The notes under the pieces: model-generated | Seen by the model: the letters and a program-made list of their open reading frames with translations, nothing else | Told to the model about the DNA's origin: nothing | The model's database searches: none | Shown here: positions 43,900-56,600 of the stretch, piece after piece | Position numbering within the stretch: the stretch's first letter is position 1 | Layout of the letters: every line of letters starts with the position of its first letter | NCBI RefSeq assembly: GCF_000350225.1 | Contig: NW_005179120.1 | Coordinates: forward strand, 466,060 to 530,059 | DNA: 64,000 nt | From: Chondrus crispus | Taxonomy: Eukaryota; Rhodophyta; Florideophyceae; Gigartinales; Gigartinaceae | Direction of reading: 5' to 3' | Translations under genes and position numbers: made by a program

Positions 43900-46800
43900 T
43901 CAATGTTCGTCGTATGAATGCATTTCGCACTTGAACCATAAGCCGTTGATTTTGTTTCGAAGCTTGCATGCGCCAACAAAATGATTAGGGGAGAGGCATC
44001 TGTAGCATGCTTTTCTTATGAACTTACACGTCCTTTGGTAGTGGTCTGTATATTTCCTGGAAGAGGCCTGGCACGTCAAGCACTGTTTGGTTCCCAAGTC
44101 GATCAGGTGACGAATCAAGTTCAACGTTTCGTCGGTGTCAATTGTGTGATCGAGTTGAAAGGGCAATGAGGTGGGCGGCGGTAGTTTGGGGGATGGTATG
44201 GTAGGAGTTAGTGAATGGCGCGTAACAAGAGGCGTGCGTGCTTGTGCTTGAGGACGTTGACGAGATGAAGACTTGAAAAGCTTGAGACCCCTGCTGGTTG
44301 AAGAGGTTGGTGCGGAGGCCGACCTCTTGAGCGGTAGAAGTGCTCTATGGTTTGCGGCAAGAGGAGGAGGAGAAGACAGTGGAGTATGAGGTGCCTGGCT
44401 CCGTGTGTTGGAAGAGAAATGGAGAGTACCGCGAACGGGAAGAGTATTGAGAGCTGGAGGTTGGCTTCCAATCGAAGCTTGAAAGAAGTCTTCCACGTCT
44501 GGAGTATTGGGTTGAGAGAGGACATGTGCAGGGAGGCTGTGGTTGGAAAGCGTTTGAGGCTGTGAGCAAGGGAGAAACAGAGAGGAAGGAACGGAATCCT
44601 GCTGCAATGGTGAAGATTGAGCATTTGACATCCATGGTCGTAGTGTGTCCGGTGTCGGAAGGGGGGTTTGCGGAGTGCAGGGTCCGTTGCTAGGTTGGGT
44701 GGGAAAAATAGACCTGCAAACATCGCACCAAACCGCGCACCTATCAAAGCGACAGACGCCAGAGACTTGACCGTCCATTGCGGTATACAAAGTGTCTCTC
44801 CGGCAGTCGGTTTTGTTCAAAACCAAGTGAACATGTTGTTCCATTCCATCATATCGACATCTTTATCCGCGTTCGGTCGTCGAAGTAATGACGAGCGAAA
44901 CCATCTCTCGTATTCTTCCGAATATATGACGAAACAGAAGGCGTGCCGCCCATCGCGCCCTGAACGCCCGCTTTCTTGGACAAAGTCAACGAGACTTCTC
45001 GCTGCACCAACATGTATTGTAGCTCTTACGTCTGGAACGTCAATTCCTGTACCGAAAGCGGAGGTACACACCATGATTCGAAAGACATTCGACGTTTGGG
45101 CGCCATTGCTCAGAGTGGTAGTGCAATCTGTGGTTGGTTCTTCTGCTGTCCAGTCCATGTGGGCCTGATCACGAGCTGCGTCGGGGAGGCCTGCGTGGTA
45201 TGCGATAGCTTCTAGAGAAATATTTCTGTCTTCCAGTGCTTTCAGCTGTGTCCTAGATGTGCGACAAAGAGCTGAATAAATCGACATAGTTTCGGAACGG
45301 GAAAGCAAGAATACGATGATACGATACAGTCGGGGAAGCAGTTTGCTTCGTGATGCGTTTGAACAGGGGTTTATATGCTCGTTAATAAACTGAACTGTGT
45401 GTGCGATGGCTGTGGTACTTGCAATGGCGAAGTGGCCATTTCCGTCACGCGGGAGATTGTCCTCCAGTGAACTATCATTGAAGTTGTGTATCACAAACTC
45501 CAAATTGCGCCGTTGCGATGGCATCGTAAACAACAAAGCTGTCTTGATGCCGTGCATCTCGAGAAGGATTCTCCTTTCGCAGGGGTGGACTGTGGCACTT
45601 AGAAGTATGCCAGGGATTGCTTCCGGGATCACGGAAAGCGACTGGCGGATTTTCTTGAGCGATGGGCGGAAGCTTGCCCACATTGCCGTGAGATGGGCCT
45701 CGGCTATAACGACGCGAGCAAGTCTATTGGCGTCGCGAAGGCGAACAATTAGTTCCGAAAATCGTTCGCTGTCTATCTTCTCCGGTGTGAAGATATAGAG
45801 GTCAGAAAAGTTGTTACACCCATGTTCATTTGGTACCGTACTTGCGGTGAGGGAAACATTGGATGCGCGCTTGACATATTCGGTCACCAAGGCCTTCAAA
45901 GGGACAATTACGATTGTCGACTTGGTCTTCCTTTCCATGAAACACGGAAGAAGGATGCACATGGACTTTCCGGAGGCCGTAGGCATTAACACCAAACAGC
46001 TATTTAGGGAAGTACACACTGTTGCAGTGACTGCAAACTGCGTTTGGGACATGAACTCTACAATTTTCGATCCAGTTGCCTCTTTTAGAGCACAGAGAAG
46101 AGGTTTCACAAGGTGACCGAAAATATGCAATGGTGGGTTATGGAGGGTAGCGCCGAAGACCGGCCGGAGGGCAATGGGAAGTGAAGGCGGACCACAGTTT
46201 GTAATGGGCTGGGAGGGGGTGAAGGGATGGATGGTGACTGGATGGGTCTCTTCTTTTGTTCCTCCGTTTTTCTTTCGCCATGTGGAAGCTGGGCGTGGCT
46301 GAAAAAGGGTGGGCGGTGGAAGTTTGTAGCTGGAGCCTGTGGCGGCCTGACTGGATAGAAAGTCCAGGGGTGAGGCGAACAGCTTGAGATTGCGGTGCCA
46401 CCCCATCGAATACTGGCAGTGTCTGGCGAGCGTCGTCGCTGAACAATTGGGCATCATAGTGGTGGTACGAGCATAGTGCCGATCTGCGACTGCAACTGTA
46501 TGTGACGCTTGTTCATGACCGGCAGAAACTTGCTCAGCGAGTATCTCGTTCATAACACTCTGCTGCGTGTTTTGGCAAACGAGAGGAACCATACCACTTG
46601 CAAATTGGCGATAGTCCCGAAAAGAAATATGAATACTGTGGGACTGGAGAGTAGAGGAAATGACGGTTCTAATTCTCGTGGGTGTAAAAAGCTTGCCCTG
46701 GTCAACAAAGAGAAAGTCCCAGTGCAACTTCATCTCAGCATCACCTTGAAAAGCTCTGATCATCTCACACTCTAGAGGGCGAATGACTGCCAAGTAAGAT

Positions 46801-49185
46801 AGCAATCGGAAAGACGACTGCCGGTACGGAAAGAGGTATAGGGGGCGAGTGTAGCCTAGTGCGGCACGTGATTTGGAGTAACCAGGATGAAGTATGACAT
46901 CGGAAGTTTGTCCAATGAATAAATTTCGCATGCGACCGTCCCCGTTGTGGATGCGGAACGTTCGTATCTCAGTGGCTCTCCCAGGAGAGCCGGATGAAAA
47001 ATGTATCATGCACAATAACAGCTTTTGTATCAGCTCACAATTTGTCAGGAAGCGAATGACCTTTGTGCGCCACATACGAAGTTCAGCGACTTGAACGAAG
47101 CGATGTTTTAAGGTGGCCACGGGTGGGCCGGACGAGGACCCGTCCGATTGCTTATTTTCACTGGGCTGTTTGGTGCAGTAGTTGAGGCGAGAACACAAGG
47201 GGACCGAGCAATGAAATCTTCACCTGGATTTCGAAGGGCATGGAGAATGTGTACAAGATTCGACTGAACCCAAGACGCATGGTGTGTGAGCGAGGAGAGA
47301 AAAGAAAAGCCGGTTGTACGGTTTGAGGGGTCGTCATGCAGGGAGATTACATTTGAAACAAAACCATCTGGAAAAGCAGACCCGATGAGCAGGTCTTCCG
47401 TCCATATTTTGTCAAACTTGGAATGCAATCCTCTAATAGTCGTGCCGAGAAGGGGCATTGACAAGTGGTGAGACTTGATAATTCCGCATGAATCGGGCTT
47501 ATGTATGGAGCAGACTTCGAAAGAGGTGGGACCCTCCTCCCGCTTGATGATGGACATGGCGATGTCCATAGTCTTTCGAATAAAAGTTGCTGCAGTGTTG
47601 GCCTTTTGTTCAACCTTTGCAATGATTGCCGAGGCTGGATCTTCTTTTACCGGAGTGTTGTCTGCAGTTCTACTGAGATCATCGGCAGATTCTTGGGGGA
47701 TGGAAAGATGATGTAACCCATGGGATGCGGTCATGGAGACAGCATACTGAAGTGCGGCCAAAAGATGGCTTACATCGCTGGCGTCTGCAAACCTGAACAA
47801 ACGGCCCGAATCATTTGTGGAGAGGTATGTGTAAAGAGGTTGGTCGACGACCACGGATGCAGTAACGACGAAGTTACGGACAGCAAAGCATGTTAAAAGG
47901 TCAACGTGTCTGAATCGGACGAGAAGCAAGCTCGATAAGGCACGATGAAGGCAGGCATGCAGAGTTGAAGACAACGAATGGATTGGATGCCTCTGTCGAC
48001 TGAGGTCTAGGAATAGTGCTTCAACAGCGTTACTGCTGATGTGGCGGGAGAAGCATTTTCCAACGGTACGATGCGCAAACAGAAGAAGGCGGGCCACGTT
48101 TGCTGCGTACTTGCGCTCCGGTTTCGGCTGAACTCTTTGGAAACGCGCAGTGCCATGGAGATTGATGGCCTGACGAAAGCCGTGTGTGAGATCCCTGACG
48201 ACGTCTTTCAAGCTTTCGAAATAAAGGTAGATGCAATTTCCCATCATAGTCAAGTGCCTGTCATCTGCAGGGGTGCGAAGAGCTCCTGTGAGATACGCAG
48301 CCTTCTCAGGCGTGAGGGAAAGAGACCGAAGCGCGTCGTCGAACTCCGTAATGGACAAGAAAGTGTTTCTGCGGGAGATTCCGGTATCTTCATCATCTTT
48401 CTCATCTAGGGGACCAAGGCGAGCTGCTGTTGTGGCAGATGCAGTCGATGTGAGGCGGGTTAAAACTGCTGCCGCCTTGGGCTGGAGGTGAATGAAGGAA
48501 GGGGGAGGGGTCGCAATGTTGAATCAGACGTCGTATCCATTGATTTGAGAGACGCCATAGGTGGGTCGGAAACGTTTTGTGTCCCTATCAAGGCGGCATG
48601 CGACGGTGGCGACTGATAAAGTTTCGTGACCACTTCGGCGACGGAAACGATTTCGCCGATTGGTTCCTCGTTTGTATCGGGAAAGTAGCTGGTCTTTGCT
48701 CCGGAAAAGAGGGATTGGGCTCGAATACCGCCGCGTTGGATGATGGAGTCAACATCAGTACCCGACGTTGCAGCCGTTGCTTGGGGTGAGTGGGCTTCGT
48801 TGTAGTGCTTTCGAAAACGATGCGGGCTCGTGTAAGAGGAGACACAAAATGGGCAGAAAAGCACTTGTCGTGTTGAGAAGCCGTGCAAAGGTGGTAAGAC
48901 CTTCAACGATAGAGGTATGTCTGATTCCAGTAGGCGCCGCGGAGCTTGAAGATATTCCTCTCTCACCGAAGAATCGGAGACGGCACCTCGATGGAGCGTA
49001 AGAGCTTGTTCAGCTGCAGAGGCCATCTCCGTCGCCAGTGGTGGAGAGAGTTCGTGCACGTTGCGCAAGTGCTCCCCTAAGGCTCTAACGCTGGGAGTAC
49101 CACTCTTGCAATGCAAACAGACAAGGATGAGAGGAACTGAATGGAAGCCAACGGACAACGTCCTAGGTGCGGGATACAATGGCAC
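43900..49185 (-). pseudogene. Zinc-finger / tyrosine-recombinase / RecQ helicase gene, copy 2 (frameshifted)
   Basis: Four minus-strand blocks. 49,185-48,460: two C2H2 fingers (CLHCKSGTPSVRALGEHLRNVH split by family spacing, and CPFCVSSYTSPHRFRKHY). 48,358-47,108: helical region of unknown role. 47,198-44,817: recombinase-like domain with SGSPGRATEIR, YSKSRA, DYRQFASGM, GHEQASHT and RHYART, then RecQ with PTASGKS, VLLSATVHPCERR, MVCTSAFGTGIDVPDV and QESGRSGRDG. 44,844-43,900: Pro/Ser-rich linker and Cys-rich tail with a zinc knuckle CYRCLSPNHFVGAC. Frame changes occur near 48.4, 47.15 and 44.83 kb. Walker B reads AEAH instead of DEAH, which should abolish ATP hydrolysis. No ATG begins the first block, so the start is unsettled. 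Expected role: DNA recombination coupled to unwinding, probably self-mobilisation. Confidence 0.88.
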
Positions 49186-49756
49186 CTAAGTATATTACGT
49201 CATGAAAGTGTGCCCTGCAGAAGCGTTCTTGGCCGTCAGAATGACAGAACGGTTCTGACACAAAACACTTCTGCAAGTACCAAATTCGATGTATGTGCGA
49301 AAACAGAACCGCCAGTGGAACATGCCCCCATGGCCCCGCCACGCTCGATTTCTCGTTTCCAAACATTCCGGTCCGCAGAACCGTTTTTCGCACATTATCA
49401 CGTCGACCCCCCCCCCCCCATGCGCCCTCTCTGACGCACCCACCCACTCCCCGCACAAACAACAAATTTACAATACTGTCAAAATTAATTTTTGATTTTT
49501 TGCCACCCCCCAACACAGGCGCACGAGCAATATTTTTAATTTCAATTTTCTAACCCTTCTGTTCAACTGACCACCCCTTCTGTTCCAACCCGCTAAACGC
49601 TTCTGTTTTCACACCTATTCATTACTACGTACTTACCCATGCCCACTCATTCAATAGTGCATCCCTTTCCCTTTTGCAGGCCATTTCATCAGTCAAATAG
49701 GACCATAAAACTAATACCGCCGCAGTTGCCCTAAAACACCTCATTTCAAAATATGC
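49186..49756. other. Non-coding DNA upstream of helicase copy 2
   Basis: No gene. It contains a C run at 49,407-49,419, and AT-rich followed by C-rich low-complexity sequence. It presumably includes the promoter of copy 2 if that is still transcribed. Confidence 0.4.
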
Positions 49757-51560
49757 CTCCCTCGCAGAACCGTTCTGCAGGGCACCCCCCAAAACACAAC
49801 CGCACGCCACGATTTCCCTCCTGTCTGGCAAAATTCCTCGAAAACCGTTCTGCAGTGCACCCCCCAAAACACAACCGCACGCCACGATTTCCCCCCTGTT
49901 TTGCGAAATTCCTCGAAAACCCGTCCTGCATAGCACCCCCCAAAACACTACCGCATGGCAGAAATAATGGGAGTGGACGCAATTCTCCTGATTGCATTCG
50001 CCACAAACCCGAAACGACTCCTTCCCTTTACTGATATTTATATGTACCCTGTCCTTCGTAGAGCGAGGGAAAGAAAGAGGAACACAGACAATAAAACGAC
50101 AAACTGCGAGTATTCACGTTTCATTGGCTAGAATTTGCTACCGCGTTCGTACGCGAGGTGGCCCGCGCTTCTGCGCGAGATCTCTATCCTTCTAAATACC
50201 GTCACACATACTGGAAGACTACCCTTCCTCTTCGCCCTCGAGATTTCACCACATACTGTAGTAATGGCTGATTGTGTAATGTTTTCTGATCGCGTCCTAA
50301 GGACGCGGCGCTGAGCAGTACCATTGTCCTGATGATGGTAGCGGTCTTGCCATCTACTGTAGTATTGGCTGATTGTGTAATGTTTTCTGATCGCGTCCTA
50401 AGGACGCAGGGCTAAGCAGCACCATTGTTTTAATGATTGTAGCGGTCTTGCCGTTTACGAAAAACCGTTCTGCAGGGCACCCCCCAAAACACTACCGCAC
50501 GCCACGATTTCCCTCCTGTTTGGCAAAGTTCCTTTAAAAACTGTTCTGCAGGGCATTGCCCAAAGCACTACCGCACGCCACGATTTCCCTTCTGTCTGGC
50601 AAAATTCCTCGAAAAACCGTTCTGCAGTGCACCCCCCAAAACACAACCGCACGCCACGATTTCCCCCCTGTTTTGCGAAATTCCTCGAAAACCCGTCCTG
50701 CATAGCACCCCCCAAAACACTACCGCATGGCAGAAATAATGGGAGTGGACGCAATTCTCCTGATTGCATTCGCCACAAACCCGAAACGACTCCTTCCCTT
50801 TATTGATAGTTATATGTACCTGTCCTTCGTAGAGCGAGGGAAAGAAAGAGGAACACAGACAATAAAACGACAAACTGCGAGTATTCACGTTTCATTAGCT
50901 AGAATTTGCTACCGCGTTCGTACGCGAGGTGGCCGTGGTTCTGCGCGAGATCTCTATCCTTCTAAATATCGTCACACATACTGGAAGACTACCCTTCCTC
51001 TTCGCCCTCGAGATTTCACCACATACTGTAGTAATGGCTGATTGTGTAATGTTTTCTGATCGCGTCCTAAGGACGCGGCGCTGAGCAGTACCATTGTCCT
51101 GATGATGGTAGCGGTCTTGCCATCTACTGTAGTAATGGCTGATTGTGTAATGTTTTCTGATCGCGTCCTAAGGACGCGGCGCTGAGCAGTACCATTGCTC
51201 TACCGATGGTAACCGTCATGCCATCTACTGTAGTAATTGTTCTAACGATGGTAGCGGTCTTGCCATCTACTGTAGTAATGGCTGATTGTGTAATGTTTTC
51301 TGATCTGGTCCTAAGGACGCAGCGCTAAGCAGCACCATTGTTCTAATGATGGTAGCGGTCAAGCCGTCTGCAGCTGTAGCTGTGGCGATGTCTGACACTG
51401 TAATGCCCGCAGATCGCTTCCTAAGGACGCGGCGCTGAGCAGCACCATTGTTGTAATGATGGTAGCGTTAAAGCCGTCTGCCATTGTTCTAATGATGGTA
51501 GCGGTCCAGCCGTCTGCGGTCCAGCCGTCTGCTACTGTATTGATGTCCGATAATGTAATG
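49757..51560. repeat. Nested tandem repeats: 76-bp units, 102-bp hairpin units and a 772-bp duplication
   Basis: A 75-76-bp unit starting CGTTCTGCAG(T/G)GCACC occurs at 49,771, 49,846 and 49,922, and again at 50,466, 50,542, 50,618 and 50,694. The block with its following single-copy part is duplicated with a 772-bp period (for example 49,848 and 50,620). After each copy come roughly 102-bp units beginning TACTGTAGTAATGGCTGATT, each holding the near-palindrome GCGTCCTAAGGACGC and a second hairpin TACCATTG...ATGGTA (50,255-50,456; 51,025-51,560 with divergence). Repetitive open frames across this region are not genes. Confidence 0.85.
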
Positions 51561-51981
51561 TTCTCAGATGGCGCCCCACAGACGCCGAGTTCGGAAGACG
51601 CCGTGTTCGGAATTACCTTTCTCGGAACACAGAGTTCGAGCATTGCATTGGCTCCCGCACCCATTTTGATAGAAAGCTCATGCAACCCCACATCTGGCAT
51701 CGCATGATGCTCATGCTTTTAAGTTGTGCTCAGGCGGATGTTGTCCGCTGCCTGCTCGAAGTCCATCCTTTTCTATGTCGTTCATTGCAAATTGTTTTAT
51801 GGTTGCCGTATTATCTCTTTCTAATTATATAACCCATCTGTATTTTGCACGAACGGCTTAATACAATCTCAGACATGCTTGAATCTAACTGCAAGTTCAG
51901 ACTTTTTCGATGCGAACGGCAGTACCGTGGTCTCTTTGACGAATGAATATCAACGTTAACCACATAGTGTTTGTAATATGC
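51561..51981. other. Short non-repetitive spacer
   Basis: No gene or clear repeat between the 102-bp array and the next hairpin repeats. Confidence 0.4.
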
Positions 51982-51982
51982 A

Positions 51983-52225
51983 TTAATTAATGTCCGACAG
52001 TGTAATGTTCCAGGATCGCGTCCTAAGGACGCGGAGTTTCGGAGTACCATTGTTCTAATGATGGTACTGCTCCACATTAATTAAATAATAGTTAAATATA
52101 TAGTGTTTATAATATGGGTTAATTAATGTCCGACAGTGTAACGTTCTGAGGTCGCGTCCTAAGGACGCGGAGTTTCAGAGTACCATTGTTCTAATGATGG
52201 TACTGCTCCACATTAATTAAATATT
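51983..52225. repeat. Two AT-ended hairpin repeats carrying GCGTCCTAAGGACGC
   Basis: Two similar units with a 136-bp period, starting TTAATTAATGTCCGACAGTG at 51,983 and 52,119 and each ending in ACATTAATTAAATA. The AT termini are inverted repeats, and the core carries the same GCGTCCTAAGGACGC palindrome as the array to the left. They look like small MITEs related to, or the source of, the 102-bp unit. Confidence 0.7.
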
Positions 52226-52454
52226 AGTTAAATATTAAATTATTAAGTTAAGTCTAATAATGCTGCGATTTTAGCTCGTGCATATGTTATAATAAGAGTT
52301 TTGATTTGAATTGACTATAATGGTTCCACTCTGACACTGGTATTCGCTTGTATTGCATGGGGAAGACGCAAGTCTCATAGCCACTTGTTCTAATGAAAGA
52401 ATTCCTATCAAAGAGACGGCGGCTGAGAAATTCTTTGTTATGATATGCAACGGC

Positions 52455-52592
52455 TGTCGGACGACAAGATTTACAAATGCTGTGTGGGTGGCCAGCCATA
52501 CTGGAACTAACTAATTTTTTGCTACTTTGTCAGAGGTTGATTCTAGTATGGGTGGCCACCCATACAGCTTTTGAAAATCTTGTCGTCCGACA
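52455..52592. repeat. Hairpin MITE, copy 1 (138 bp)
   Basis: Starts TGTCGGACGACAAGATTT and ends with its reverse complement. About 38 bp of inverted repeat include TGGGTGGCC(A), and the loop contains GAGGTTGATTC. The terminal dodecamer TGTCGxxCGACA is itself nearly palindromic. Copies 2 and 3 are at 53,292 and 59,721. Confidence 0.8.
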
Positions 52593-52596
52593 AACA

Positions 52597-52845
52597 CGGA
52601 ATGCAGTACACGTGTGGACCAAAATTCAATGTATTACATGTGGCGAACAGAATGCAATGTACTACACGAACACGTGTGGACCGATATGCAATGTATTGCA
52701 CGTGGCGACCACAATGCAATGAGGTACACGTTGTTGACCAAAATGCAATGTGTTACACGTGTGGACAAAAATATAATGTATTGCACAGGTCAAATGAAAC
52801 GTATTACACATATGGAAGAAAATGCTGGGCAATACATATGTTTCC
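52597..52845 (+). repeat. Degenerate minisatellite with CACGTGTGGACC units
   Basis: About eight degenerate units of 26-30 bp around the theme AATGCAATGTATTACACGTG followed by TGGACCAAA. The short open frames here merely translate the repeat. Confidence 0.75.
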
Positions 52846-53291
52846 AATTACCAAATACAAGAACTATTAAAAACATAGTTAAATATTAACGTTAAATCTA
52901 ATGATGCTGAATTTGCAGCTCGTGTTAATTAATTAATAGATAAATATTAGCACAAATATATGTATAGTATGGGTTCATTCTCGTTTTCAGTTACCAAATT
53001 CAATGTAAATATTTGAGATAATGTTGCGTTGAAGGGGACGCTCGGGTGCCTTTTGGTGGCAACAGACGGGTGAAATAGCGAACAAGGGGTGATAATAAGG
53101 ATAAATGTGACTACGGGAGGGTAATTAATAGAGGAGAGAGAGTCAAAGAGAGCATAGAGTCACAGGAAGCAAGGCACCTCACTAGAGAAATACCAACCTT
53201 GTCCATTCAGGTAGTTTATAATAAAAAGGTAGGTAACGTTTGTTCATTTGTTGATTCCACACGTGTGACACTTGTGATGGGGGAAGGCGGC
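52846..53291. other. Non-coding AT-rich spacer with a shared 24-bp motif
   Basis: No gene. GTCAAAGAGAGCATAGAGTC (53,142-53,161, continuing ACAG) recurs at 60,220, so this belongs to the repeated sequence that brackets helicase copy 3. Confidence 0.5.
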
Positions 53292-53422
53292 TGTCGCGCG
53301 ACAAGATTTCTAACTGCTGTTTGGGTGGTCAGCCATACGAAAACTGGATTAGTTTTTCGTAAGAGGTTGATTCCAGTATGGGTGGCTACCCATGCAGCAG
53401 TTGGAAATCTTGTCGCGCGACA
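53292..53422. repeat. Hairpin MITE, copy 2 (131 bp)
   Basis: Ends TGTCGCGCGACAAGATTTC and its reverse complement. The same loop motif GAGGTTGATTCC is present. It stands 29 bp left of the left direct repeat of helicase copy 3. Confidence 0.8.
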
Positions 53423-53450
53423 ACAATTTTTGTTCATATATGTTTTATAT

Positions 53451-53490
53451 CTGTAGTGCAAAGCAGCGACACGGCCACTGGGAAGTCAAG
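53451..53490 (+). repeat. Left 40-bp direct repeat flanking helicase copy 3
   Basis: Begins CTGTAGTGCAAAGCAGCGAC and ends CCACTGGGAAGTCAAG. It matches 59,525-59,564 at 38 of 40 positions in the same orientation. Direct repeats at both ends are what site-specific tyrosine-recombinase integration leaves, so this may be the left junction. Confidence 0.65.
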
Positions 53491-53635
53491 TAAAATGTGT
53501 TTACTACTATAAGCACTGTCGTATAGCTTGGAGCATAAGTTCGTGTATAAATGTCTTTGAAGGTTTGAATATTTTATGGAATCTATAGTTTGAAGGAAAG
53601 TAGCAGTCCAAACTGGAAGCATATTTGTTCGTTCT

Positions 53636-56600
53636 TTAATTTTCAATCATTCCCTTCTCGAACGCCCAGGAAAGACCAATTCGAATCGGCATGGGAACTG
53701 AATCGGGAGATTCTGTTAAAGCTTCACAGAAGAGCTCGTGCATGGCTTGCGCACTCGTTTTTTTGAGGAGAGAGTTATATTTTCTCTCAGTATCGGTAGT
53801 AAAGAAATTCTTCGCAATTGATGGACGGTCCCAAATTGCCCAACATATCTTGACGATGATCAGTAGTTTGCATTTGCACTCCATGGCAAATCCTCCTGTA
53901 TGAATTGAATAGTTCTTGCAACCATTCATGCCACATCCAAAACACAAGCCCCTAATCTTCGTATCCTTTAAACAATGTTTAAGGCTGTGGGCTCTGGAAT
54001 AACACCGCAGACAACGCGGGATAAGCCAAGGACACGATTTCGATTTCAAGTGTTTCGCTCTTACCCCGCTCACAGCGAAACATATGAGACATGTTTCTTT
54101 CGCCATATCGTGTAGCTCACGCAATGACTCTATGACATCCTCCCCGGAGGCCGTCTCAATCCAGGGGTGCGGCTCGAGATTTTCTGACGTAACTGGTAGC
54201 TTACGACGACCTTGGGCAGGGTACACCTTATACGTCCCAGCATTCTTGGTTCCTGCGCTCGCACTGCCCGAGTTGAAAGCAACCAAACCTTTGAAAGCTT
54301 CGTGATCTATGCGTCTCCGAATAGCCACGGCGTCTTTCAGCGGTGAGTTTGATGGCCGCTTTCGAGAAGAGCCCCCAGAATGAGATGCAACGATTCCTGG
54401 GGCCTGTCCTGCGCTCGCACTGCCCGAGTTGGTACCAGCAAAAGCCATGAAAGCTTCGTAATCTGTGCTTCTCTCAATAGTCACGGCGTCCGTCAGCGAT
54501 GAGTTTGATGGCCGCTTTCGAGAAGGCCCCCAGAATGAGATGCGTCGATTGCTGGGTCCTCTCCAAGACATGGAGTTGCAAGATTGGTACGCCCAGCGCA
54601 ATCGGTCTCGTGCCAAGGGCTGTCACTCTTCGGTGTGCCCTCGAAGATAGAATCAGTATCGAGGCCTTCAACTCCCACTCTGCACACGTCGCACCACACA
54701 GTTTTTGCATCAAACCGACAGACACCGGCTACTCCCCCGTCAATATAGGAGTACAGGCGATTCTTTCGGCATGTTGTATCTGAAAGAATCCACGTCGTCA
54801 TTTCATTCCGACGTTGAACGCTGACCAGTTTCTCCGTCTCAGACGTGGTGCGGTCTTGATCGTGAGTAACGGAACCTTCGCAGCGAATGTCATATGTCGT
54901 CGGACACGTCGCTCTCAACCCGTCCCGACCTGCTCTTCCGCACTCTTGCACAAACTCCACAAGACTTCGAGCTCCACCTATGTGAAGTGTGAGACGCACA
55001 TTAGCCACATCCACCCCGGTTCCAAATGCCGACGTGCATACCATGATACGAATGCCGCCTCGATCGACGCCACTCGGTGACTCAAACCATTTCTGTTGCA
55101 TTTGTTCCCGCTCATCGGCTGGCATCGCCCCGTGATACGTAAGGGTCTGCGTGACGACAGCTTTTGAACTGAACGCTGCATCGCAACGCTTCTGCAACTC
55201 TTCCCTCACAATGGCTACTTCACGTCTTGTTGAAACGTAGACCATAACGCGATATATATCAGACTTGCTGAACTCCTCTGGATCTTTTTCCATTTCTTCC
55301 AGGACGCGCTTGACCAGCAACTCCAAAGATTGAAACATCAGACTTTTCGATGCTGCTACATAGCGACCTACTGATTCGAAACTGCGGGGCTGTGCTTGGA
55401 ACAAAAACACTTCAAACCCAAGGTTCTTTCGGAGTGTAGGCATAGAAAAGACTGTGGCGTCGTTTATGCCGTGCTTTTCCAACACACATGCCCGTTAGTG
55501 CCGGGGAACAGTGGCACTGAGAAGAATGCGCGGAATGTGCGATGGTACAACCGAAAGCCCGGTCCGAATTGACTGCAAAGACACCCGGAATGATTCCCAC
55601 AGCACTGTAAGGTGAGCCTCGTCGATGACCACTCTGGAGAGAAGCTGCTTTGTGAGCAGTCGAGTTATGAGCTCTCGGAAGGCCGGCTTGTGAACTTGCT
55701 CACCGGAAAAGACGTAAAGATTTGCGAATGCGTCCGTCCCGGGGTCACCGAAATCTGAGGACGCAACAAGTCCAACTTGGAAGCCGTAGTCAAATGTTGC
55801 ATCACAACAGCTCTCAAAGGAACGATGATTATGGTCGATTTCTTCTTGGCCTTCTCCATAACAACCGGTAGCAACAAACAAATAGTTTTGCCAGCCCCTG
55901 TTGGCATAAGGACTAGAGCGTTGCAATTCTGCCGCAAAACAAATGCGGTCACAGAGAACTGTGTCTGGGACTTGAACTCGGCACTCCTCGACCCAGTTGC
56001 CACTTTTAGTTGTGCTGTAAGAGGCTGCACCAAATTGTCATACTGATCCAATCTTCCCACGAGCATATTAGCGGCTGCGGACCTATGTCCAACCGGGCTC
56101 TGCAAGAAGGCTTGGCTGAAGAGTGAGGGTGGGGTGGATGATGGAGCCGGAAGAGCAGCGGAGCATACGACTGTGTTTTCAACTTTTCCTGTCGCAGACA
56201 TTATCCCAGACATAGATGGGTTGATTTTCTCCTTCTCCACAACTTTCTCTTCAAGTGAAAGTTCTTCGTTTGTACCAAAGAGGGCCTTCGCAACCTCGTC
56301 TCGAATAGTGGATTGAAGACCCATTAGTGAGTGCCACTCGAAAGAAAACTGTTTGGCCTTTGCGAGGTCCGAAACTGAACAAGACGGCAGGAGGCCGCTT
56401 GTACGGGCATACTGCTTTTCCGCCATATTTCTTGTATGGGAAGCTTGTTCGTGACCAGCGGAGATGAAGTCGTCCATTACATCGCGTGCAAAGGTTTGGA
56501 GCTTATTCTTACAGACGACTGGAACCATCCCACTGGAAAATTGGCGATAGTCGGCAAGTCCGATTGGCACCCCCACAGAGCGAAGAGCTTTAGACACTGT

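Noticed and set aside
49625-50888. Repetitive minus-strand frames with GGALQNGF-type repeats
   Set aside because: They merely translate the 76-bp tandem repeat and change with its units.
52571-52889. Cys/His-rich short frames resembling zinc fingers
   Set aside because: Produced by the CACGTGTGGACC minisatellite; spacing does not fit any zinc-finger class.
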